Shown: positions 1 to 5,490 of the stretch, in pieces
Numbering within the stretch: the first letter of the stretch is position 1
How the letters are laid out: each line of letters begins with the position of its first letter
NCBI GenBank assembly: GCA_016787375.1
Contig: JAEUUM010000287.1
Span: 1 to 8,124, forward strand
DNA length: 8,124 nucleotides
Reading direction: 5' to 3'
From: Saprospiraceae bacterium
GTDB taxonomy: Bacteria > Bacteroidota > Bacteroidia > Chitinophagales > Saprospiraceae
Notes under the pieces: generated by a model
What the model saw: only the letters and a program-made list of their open reading frames with translations
What the model was told of the DNA's origin: nothing
The model's database searches: none
Translations under genes and position numbers: made by a program

Positions 1-1
1 G

Positions 2-1282
2 GAAGTCGGCGATTGGGTTGAGATACTTAATCACCCTGATTGTGAATTTGTAGGTTATGATAAATTAGTTGTTGAACACGCCAGAATCACCAAATTTAGA
101 AGTTCTGCTTCCAAGGGCAAAGAAGTATTTCACATTGTTCTTGACAAAACTCCATTTTATGCAGAAAGCGGCGGACAAGTGGGTGACAAAGGTATTTTTA
201 TCAGTGGTAAAGAGACAATACAAATCATTGATACTAAAAAAGAAAATGATCTGATTATTCACATTTCAGAGACGATGCCAGCTGATGTGAGTTTGCCTGT
301 GGTGGCTACTGTTAATGAGAATCTCAGAGTTGCTACTTCAAACAATCACTCCGCTGTACACCTTATGCATGCAGCATTGCATCGGGTTATCGGTAAGCAT
401 GCTCTTCAAAAAGGCCAGGACGTGAATGATCAGAAATTAAGATTCGATTTTTCGCACTTTCAAAAATTGAGTGAATCTGAATTAAAAGCCATTGAAAACA
501 TGGTGAATGACAAAATTCGAGAAAACATCGTTTTGGAAGAAAACAGAAATATGCCAATTGAAGAGGCACGCAACTTAGGTGCAATGATGCTTTTTGGCGA
601 AAAATATGGTGAATTTGTGAGGGTTGTAAGTTTTGATCCGGCTTTCAGTACAGAACTTTGCGGAGGAACCCATGTGCCACAAACTGGACAAATAGGGTTG
701 TTTAAAATCGTTTCAGAAGGTGCAGTTGCCGCAGGAGTAAGAAGAATAGAAGCGGTAACCTCTGCAAAAGCACAACAAATTGTAGATCAACAAATTGAAA
801 CACTTGATGCAATCAAAGATCTGCTTAAAAATCCGGTTTCACCTGCAAAGGCAGTTGCCGACTTGCTTGACGAAAATAAAAAACTGCATAAAGAAATGGA
901 GCAGCTGCAAACCAAGCTTGCTTCATTCATCAAGTCTGATCTCAAAGCTAGCTTCAAAAAAACAGCGGACTACAATTACTTAATATCAGAAATTAACATC
1001 TCTGACTCTAAAGCAGTCAAAGACCTTGCATACCAATTGGAAAAGGAGATTGGCAATTCTGTAATCGTATTTGCATCAATCCAGGAAGGTAAACCTCTGA
1101 TCACTGTAATAGTAAGTGAAAATTTGGTATCAAAATTTCATGCCGGTCAAATGGTTAAAACGCTTTCAAGTTATATCAAAGGTGGTGGCGGTGGCCAGGC
1201 ATTTTTTGCAACAGCTGGTGGCAGCGATGCATCTGGGTTGGCAATGGCATTGGATAAGGCAAGAGAAATTATAGGCAATTAG
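2..1282 (+). CDS. alaS: Alanyl-tRNA synthetase, C-terminal half (5' end outside window)
   Basis: The reading frame is open from base 2 to the TAG at 1280-1282, giving 426 residues; the catalytic N-terminal part, probably about 450 residues, lies to the left. AlaRS charges tRNA-Ala in the cytoplasm and hydrolyses mischarged Ser/Gly-tRNA-Ala in a separate editing domain. The visible part begins in the linker and beta-barrel, with TPFYAESGGQVGD at residues 50-62. The editing-site zinc ligands follow: HSAVH (116-120, bases 347-361) and CGGTH (220-224, bases 659-673). Their spacing and the roughly 206 residues after the Cys match E. coli AlaRS, so the C-terminus is full length. Residues about 257-316 look like a coiled coil leading into the C-Ala domain, whose glycine-rich segment GGGGGQAFFATAGG starts near residue 394. 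The editing motif has Val where HSATH is usual, a conservative change. No damage is seen. The gene converges on the transporter gene with a 44-bp gap and no clear terminator hairpin. Confidence 0.97.
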   Translation, partial: EVGDWVEILNHPDCEFVGYDKLVVEHARITKFRSSASKGKEVFHIVLDKTPFYAESGGQVGDKGIFISGKETIQIIDTKKENDLIIHISETMPADVSLPVVATVNENLRVATSNNHSAVHLMHAALHRVIGKHALQKGQDVNDQKLRFDFSHFQKLSESELKAIENMVNDKIRENIVLEENRNMPIEEARNLGAMMLFGEKYGEFVRVVSFDPAFSTELCGGTHVPQTGQIGLFKIVSEGAVAAGVRRIEAVTSAKAQQIVDQQIETLDAIKDLLKNPVSPAKAVADLLDENKKLHKEMEQLQTKLASFIKSDLKASFKKTADYNYLISEINISDSKAVKDLAYQLEKEIGNSVIVFASIQEGKPLITVIVSENLVSKFHAGQMVKTLSSYIKGGGGGQAFFATAGGSDASGLAMALDKAREIIGN

Positions 1283-1326
1283 AGTTGCCCAAAAATTCTT
1301 GCTCTTCAAAACATCGGATTTTAAAT

Positions 1327-2886
1327 TCAGTGTGCCCCGATTGTCTCTACTGAAGGTATATTTTTTAAACTCAAATCTATGTGTTTGATTCTGGCTTTCG
1401 CTTTAAAATCCTGAAACAACTCTAAAATATCGGGGTCTATGTATACACTTTTTGTGCCATTGATCTCCACAATCGAGTATTCAGGCAAATTATCTAACAG
1501 TGTAATAAATGGTTTCTTACTTAAGAAACTAACATTCAATGCGAGTTCTATAATGATGTGTTTTGTGTGCCCTTCAATTCTTTCATTCATCGTATAGCCT
1601 GCCTTATAGGTGTTTTTAATTAAAAAATACACCGCATACACCAATCCAATCAATACACCAATCAATAAATCAGTTAGCAAAATAGAGACTGCCGTTACCA
1701 CGTATGGCATAAACTGCTCGCGACCTTGTTTATAGATAGAAACGATCATTTTTGGTTTGGCAAGATTTAACCCGGTTCTGATCAATATGACTGAAAGCAC
1801 ACAATAAGGTATCATGTTTAGAATTGGAACAAAAAACAAAATTGACAACAAGATCAACAACCCGTGTGTAAATGATGATAGTCTTGTTTTGCCGCCTGCC
1901 TCAACATTGGCACTGCTCCTGACTATCACAGATGTAATAGGTAAACCCCCAAATATTCCACTAATGAGATTCCCGGTACCTTGGGCCATGAGTTCACGGT
2001 TCTGTGGGGTTACTCTGTTCATCGGGTCTAGCTTATCAATAGCCGTAATGCTTAATAATGACTCCAAAGAAGCTACAAAACATATCACGACTGCGTTTCT
2101 GAAAATTTCAGGATTCCTCAACAACTGACTGAAATCAGGCCACTGAAAAAGTAACAAATCACCGGAAGGTATGCTTACAAACTGGCTTTTTTGCAGTGCA
2201 AGCGCAGGAACATAATTTTTGAAAGCGAGTGAAGCTACAACACCAAATGCCACAACAAGAAATGAGGCTGGGATAAACGGATATTTGTGAGCAAGTTTTG
2301 TTTTCCAAATGTAAAGTAATCCCATCGCCAATACAGCAATCAAAATTGCTCCCAATGAAATATTCGTGTACAAGCTTTGCACATTGCTGAATACATGATG
2401 AAAACTCAATATGTTGATTAATTCATTCGACCAGAAATCCGGCTTATCATACCCAATTAAATTTGGAATTTGTTTTGATATCAATATCACACCAATTGCA
2501 GTAAGCATACCTTTTATAACTGTTGATGGAATAAAGTGCGTGAATCCACCAAGTTTGAACAGACCTAGTAATATCTGAAGCAATCCGGCCATAGAAACCG
2601 ATAAATAGAATATTTCAAGTGCCCCTAATTTAGAAATGGCAGCGGCACATATCGCTGTTAATCCTGCAGCGGGTCCACTAACACTTAATTCCGATTTGCT
2701 GGCAATTGTTACGACAATACCACCAACAATTCCCGCAATTAATCCTGAAATGACCGGAGCGCCTGATGCCAGGGCTACACCGAGGCATAATGGCAAGGCA
2801 ACAAAGAAGACGGTTATACTTGCTTTTAGATCATATTTTAGGAAGGTAAATAATCTGAATTTTACTTTTCGGCTGAGGACTTTCAT
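1327..2886 (-). CDS. SulP/SLC26-family inorganic anion transporter with STAS-like C-terminus
   Basis: A 519-residue inner-membrane protein that probably moves sulfate or bicarbonate, as SulP proteins do; the substrate cannot be read from the sequence. SulP hallmarks are the hydrophobic N-terminal half with VSGPAAGL (residues 69-76), ESLL (275-278), NRELMAQG (296-303) and the run GGLPITSVIVRSSANVEAGG (from 313), which matches the conserved core of the family. Many hydrophobic helices span about residues 22-425. Residues about 437-517 form a shortened, diverged STAS-like cytoplasmic domain, with a DNLPEYSIVEINGT core and a helix ending in LFQDFKAKARIKHIDLSL. I chose the ATG at 2884-2886; the frame also offers a TTG three codons upstream (2893-2895), but ATG is more likely. 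There is no Shine-Dalgarno, which is normal in Bacteroidota. In this phylum such genes often neighbour a carbonic anhydrase, suggesting bicarbonate, but none is visible here. Family is certain, substrate is not. Confidence 0.93.
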   Translation of the reverse strand: MKVLSRKVKFRLFTFLKYDLKASITVFFVALPLCLGVALASGAPVISGLIAGIVGGIVVTIASKSELSVSGPAAGLTAICAAAISKLGALEIFYLSVSMAGLLQILLGLFKLGGFTHFIPSTVIKGMLTAIGVILISKQIPNLIGYDKPDFWSNELINILSFHHVFSNVQSLYTNISLGAILIAVLAMGLLYIWKTKLAHKYPFIPASFLVVAFGVVASLAFKNYVPALALQKSQFVSIPSGDLLLFQWPDFSQLLRNPEIFRNAVVICFVASLESLLSITAIDKLDPMNRVTPQNRELMAQGTGNLISGIFGGLPITSVIVRSSANVEAGGKTRLSSFTHGLLILLSILFFVPILNMIPYCVLSVILIRTGLNLAKPKMIVSIYKQGREQFMPYVVTAVSILLTDLLIGVLIGLVYAVYFLIKNTYKAGYTMNERIEGHTKHIIIELALNVSFLSKKPFITLLDNLPEYSIVEINGTKSVYIDPDILELFQDFKAKARIKHIDLSLKNIPSVETIGAH

Positions 2887-2924
2887 ATAAAACAATACGA
2901 AGTTTGATTTGATTAGATGTCATT

Positions 2925-2932
2925 CAAAGATA
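2925..2932 (-). promoter_or_regulatory. Probable -7 element (TATCTTTG) of the SulP gene
   Basis: Read on the minus strand, the octamer TATCTTTG matches the Bacteroidota housekeeping -7 consensus TAnnTTTG at every fixed position. It lies 38 bases upstream of the transporter ATG, which would leave a 5' leader of about 30 nt. A clear -33 TTG is not seen at the expected distance, so the call rests on the -7 match and its placement. Confidence 0.45.
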
Positions 2933-3692
2933 GTGCTTTTGATCCATCTTCATGTAATGGAATATAAATTTCATCAGGGTTCAAATACTTAAGACATGTT
3001 TTAATTTGCCTTGTCTATAATAGGGTGCAACTGCGTATCATTGCCATGGTTGCACCATTGATATTGGAAAAATGAGTGACTTTCTATGCGGTTGGATGAT
3101 ATAACTATCGGAAAAAATAAATAATAAAACCAGATCTTACTTTCAGACTTTTCAGGTAATGTATTGTATAAATTTATATTCAATTATCATGTATAGAAGT
3201 ATTCTATTGGTTTATTTAGCATATTTTAGGAAACACAAAGGGTTTTAAAGTTGGGAATGACTCTTAAATTGAAACAAAACCATATTTGTCAATTACCCTC
3301 ACAACGGTGCACCACGAGTCATAACGATCATACAGACACACCAACAGTACAACCTTCCCCAAGCAAGAGTGAAAAATTCAATCATATGGGATATACTGAT
3401 TAATAAAATTTCTGAATTTAACCAACAGATTCAGGAAGTCCAGGTCAAAAAATAAAGCCACAATCCAGGTAACTTCTCCTATCCTGACCCAATATGTGTG
3501 TAAGTAACACTTTTCGCTTATGACAGGTTGTAACAGGTCAGGCCGCACTTCAAGCTGTCCTAAATAATCACCGGGCACCTCGTATCCAGGCTATATCCAA
3601 ACTATACCTAATAATTAAGCCTTAAGACATCATATTTAGTCCGTAATAAAATAGATATGAAAAATATTTAATTTAATATCCTTTAGATTACG
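2933..3692. other. Intergenic stretch with short open frames and possible gene remnants
   Basis: About 760 bp with no gene I can support. On the minus strand there is a 33-codon open stretch (2913-3014, overlapping the transporter promoter) with protein-like composition: it contains KYLNPDEIYIPLHEDGS and has no start codon after the stop at 3015-3017. A second minus-strand frame, 3378-3590, is open for 70 codons. It contains YLGQLEVRPDLLQPV and YWVRIGEVTWI, but its only early start is GTG at 3576-3578. A 60-codon minus frame (3001-3183) looks random. An inverted repeat CCTGACC (3483-3489) / GGTCAGG (3536-3542) lies inside the second frame. No terminal inverted repeats, transposase motifs or RNA gene are evident. 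The pieces may be decayed genes or chance openings. Confidence 0.5.
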
Positions 3693-3700
3693 TATCTTTC
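3693..3700 (+). promoter_or_regulatory. Possible -7 element (TATCTTTC) of the lipoprotein gene
   Basis: TATCTTTC differs from the Bacteroidota -7 consensus TAnnTTTG only in the last base and lies 23 bases before the ATG at 3724. TTTA copies at 3667-3670 and 3672-3675 lie at a distance where a -33 TTTG would be expected. The surrounding DNA is very AT-rich, so a chance match is possible. Confidence 0.3.
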
Positions 3701-3723
3701 ATTTTTATTAAAATACACTATTT

Positions 3724-4104
3724 ATGAAAAACCTATTATTCTTTCTGGTACTGCTTCTGGGCTATTCGTGTACCTCACAAAATGCCAAAGCCAAATTGAG
3801 CCTGGACGGCCGTAAATTCAAGATCGAATCTTCGACTGGAGGAAAAGTGGAGGACACGGAAAACATGATGTTTCAGGAAGGGCAAGTTGAAAACGATGTG
3901 TGCCTTCAATATGGATTCGAAAAGGCCGCTTACAGCCTGGACGATCAAGGTAAGTTTAAATTCAGCCTGACCAGCGAAAAAGAAGGTAAAATGGACTGGA
4001 ACGGTCAGGTCGATGGATCCAGAATCATCGGCTCGTACGTCTGGATCAAAGCCGGTCAGGCCGATATCCATTATACATTTCAAGGGGAGGAAGTCAAAAA
4101 TTAA
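3724..4104 (+). CDS. Small putative lipoprotein of unknown function
   Basis: A complete 126-residue protein. Residues 1-15 form a short lipoprotein signal peptide (two-residue MK start, Leu/Phe-rich core) with Cys16 in LGYSC as the likely lipidated residue, so the mature protein should be membrane-anchored in the envelope. The rest is polar and probably beta-rich: a C-x2-YGF-x3-AY patch at 60-70, then TSEKEGKMDWNGQVDGSR (83-100) and IIGSYVWIKAGQADIHYTF (101-119), whose alternating pattern suggests antiparallel strands. This arrangement resembles, from memory, a family of small uncharacterised Bacteroidota lipoproteins with the same C-terminal pattern; I know no function. Codon use differs from alaS: 27 of the last 47 sense codons (3961-4101) end in G or C, against 15 of the last 46 in alaS. 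The gene stands alone, with a possible promoter at 3693-3700 and no Shine-Dalgarno. Confidence 0.85.
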   Translation: MKNLLFFLVLLLGYSCTSQNAKAKLSLDGRKFKIESSTGGKVEDTENMMFQEGQVENDVCLQYGFEKAAYSLDDQGKFKFSLTSEKEGKMDWNGQVDGSRIIGSYVWIKAGQADIHYTFQGEEVKN

Positions 4105-4424
4105 GTCGGTATCACTAGCTGATCAATTCCACCTTTAACCCAAGGTCTCAGGTGCAACCTGTGACTGTGGGACTCGTGAAACCCATGGGCTGCACCATGA
4201 GCCGATAAGTAGTTGTGTCTCCCGTTTGGCTGATCCAAGCCTTGGGGCAAACCAAAAAATTACAGAAGATTTTGCCTGGCCGAACCAATAATAAAAGAAA
4301 TTAAAAAAATGACCCACATGAAATAAAAGACAAATGATATTGCCGTCTAAAGCCATGAATTAACATCTCAAAATTTTTGCTAATTTCGTCAGGAAAATTC
4401 TGTTCAATTTAAAATCACATTCAA
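4105..4424. other. Intergenic stretch with nested inverted repeats, no supported gene
   Basis: Between the lipoprotein gene and the broken gene. Its left half (about 4136-4255) is richer in G and C than its right half and contains several inverted repeats. GGTGCA (4151-4156) pairs with TGCACC (4191-4196) and encloses TGGG (4168-4171) / CCCA (4182-4185). GTTTG (4224-4228) pairs with CAAAC (4248-4252), and GGCT (4228-4231) could pair with AGCC (4238-4241). The hairpins have no T-run after them on the + strand, so they are not ordinary terminators. A 73-codon minus frame (4135-4356) crosses the segment but has no recognisable domain. The right half, 4256-4424, is AT-rich and I see nothing in it beyond upstream sequence for the next gene. 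Confidence 0.45.
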
Positions 4425-5020
4425 ATGACATGTTGTATAAACAAAGAAATCGACATATTGATTCTTTGCTTTGTTGGCTGGAATTGTTTAGGACAAGTTT
4501 TAACATTGATGAAAGGAAATTACCAAAAAACTTTTGAAGAAGGATCCGTATTCGAAATTGTTAATGCCGAAAAGCCAATATCATAGATGCAGGTTGTTGT
4601 AATTATAGCCAATTAACCTGCAAAATTTATTCAATCGGGGGAGATAGCATAACACTTCAGTTGTTCAGTGTTTCAAATAAAAAGGTAATCGATGGTATTG
4701 AAAATGAACATATTTATTTCTCTCAAACTGGTATGATCAAATCAACGATTGCCTGGGATCAGATATATTACTTGAGAAATTTCAAAACATATAAAAATAT
4801 AAACAGGAAAACAAATTTTCAAATCATAGGAGCCATATTAATGGTTACCGGGGCTGTTACAATGCTGAATTCTTTCATTGTAGACACCAAGAGTAACAAA
4901 AATAAATTGTTGTATAGCGGTGGAGCTCAAATTGGTCTGGGTTTGGGATTTTCAATTTTAGGTTCTACCAAAAAATACTTTCTGCACCACACAAATAACA
5001 ATTGGGTATTTAAACAATAG
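4425..5020 (+). pseudogene. Frameshifted gene for a small secreted/membrane protein of unknown function
   Basis: Two frames join into one plausible protein. From the ATG at 4425 the first frame gives 53 residues: a signal-peptide-like start (hydrophobic ILILCFVGWNCLGQ, residues 11-24), then FEEGSVFEIVNAEK, then a TAG at 4584-4586. The -1 frame continues immediately as ANIIDAGCCNYSQL and runs to the TAG at 5018-5020. Adding one A to the four-A run at 4570-4573 fuses them into about 198 residues. In that fused numbering, hydrophobic segments lie near 132-153 (IIGAILMVTGAVTMLNSFIV) and 162-180 (LLYSGGAQIGLGLGFSIL), separated by a Lys/Asn-rich loop. The later frame alone has only a TTG (4661) as an early start and would lack the signal peptide. 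I do not recognise the family. The break could be a real mutation, a sequencing error or, less likely, programmed slippage, since CGAAAAG is not a classic slippery site. Confidence 0.65.
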
Positions 5021-5423
5021 AAATCAAATTAATTCACATGAATCATTCCCTCCTCGCGATTCTATCAGATGTCACGTTCTTCGAGACGATTTTGCCTGGG
5101 ATCAAAGAAGTTCAGACACAGTGAAAGATCAGCAGATGAAGTTATAACCCAAAGATATTATCAACCAGTCAGGATTGGTTTATTATTTTACTACAACCAA
5201 GAACTAAAAATTTACCTTGACAATCATTTAACTGCACCCCCTCTCCAACATTCTCTGATGGAGAGGGCTGTGGTGAGGCCAATTAAGTTCGACTTCCTTT
5301 TGCATAACCTAAAATCCAATTAGTCCTAATCATTAGGCACAATCATACCCCATCAAAAAATCAAACAAAATTTAAGCTCCCCAAAAGCGAAAAAGTATGC
5401 AGACCACGGAGGTGTAAATATGG
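5021..5423. other. Intergenic stretch between the broken gene and the terminator
   Basis: About 400 bp without a supported gene. An 84-codon + frame (5069-5323) has low-complexity, basic-rich content and runs straight through the palindromic repeat at 5235-5275, so I do not call it. A weak hairpin, AACCA (5163-5167) / TGGTT (5176-5180), followed by TTATTATTTTA could act as a poor terminator for the upstream gene, but it is about 140 bp beyond its stop. The rest is AT-rich with nothing recognisable. Confidence 0.5.
5235..5275. repeat. Palindromic intergenic repeat (CCCTCTCC ... GGAGAGGG)
   Basis: CCCTCTCC (5239-5246) and GGAGAGGG (5260-5267) form a perfect 8-bp stem around a 13-nt loop. The stem extends with CACC (5235-5238) / GGTG (5272-5275) after a 4-nt bulge. 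Arms of this kind (CCCTCTCC...GGAGAGGG, flanked by GTGAGG-like sequence) are typical of short dispersed palindromes that recur between genes in many Bacteroidota and other bacteria, REP- or MITE-like. Only one copy is in the window, so its repetitive nature is inferred from memory of similar sequences. Confidence 0.55.
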
Positions 5424-5469
5424 AAATAAAAATGCGGTTTCGCTCTCAAGCAAAACCGCATTTTTATTT
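5424..5469 (-). terminator. Strong intrinsic terminator of the T9SS cargo gene
   Basis: The arms 5424-5440 and 5453-5469 are perfect reverse complements over 17 bp, with a GC core (TGCGG/CCGCA) and A/T-rich outer parts. The loop region can add GCT (5442-5444) / AGC (5449-5451) after one mismatch, closing on four bases. Read on the minus strand, the core is followed by TTTTTATTT, a good U-tract, and the hairpin starts 21 bases after the TAA at 5491-5493. The symmetry gives a T-rich tail on the + strand as well, so it may also stop rightward transcription. Confidence 0.9.
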
Positions 5470-5490
5470 TGGTAAAGCTACATTGGACAA

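Noticed and set aside
1814..2128. 104-codon + strand open frame inside the SulP gene
   Set aside because: It is antisense to strongly conserved SulP core codons and has no independent support.
3001..3183. 60-codon minus-strand open frame
   Set aside because: Composition looks like translated AT-rich intergenic DNA, with no motif and no initiation context.
4135..4356. 73-codon minus-strand open frame
   Set aside because: It runs through the inverted-repeat segment with no recognisable domain, and its aromatic-rich part is simply AT-rich DNA read in reverse.
4569..4574. Programmed -1 frameshift at the A run
   Set aside because: The in-frame heptamer CGAAAAG does not fit X XXY YYZ, and I see no clear stimulatory hairpin just after it; mutation or sequencing error is simpler.
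4751..5104. 11-bp direct repeat GCCTGGGATCA at 4751-4761 and 5094-5104, each preceded by ACGATT
   Set aside because: The similarity ends abruptly on both sides and one copy is inside a coding frame; a chance match or tiny duplication is enough, and there is no sign of transposon ends.
5069..5323. 84-codon + strand open frame
   Set aside because: It is rich in Arg/Ser/Lys, passes through the palindromic repeat, and has no domain or signal; it most likely is a chance frame in intergenic repeat DNA.
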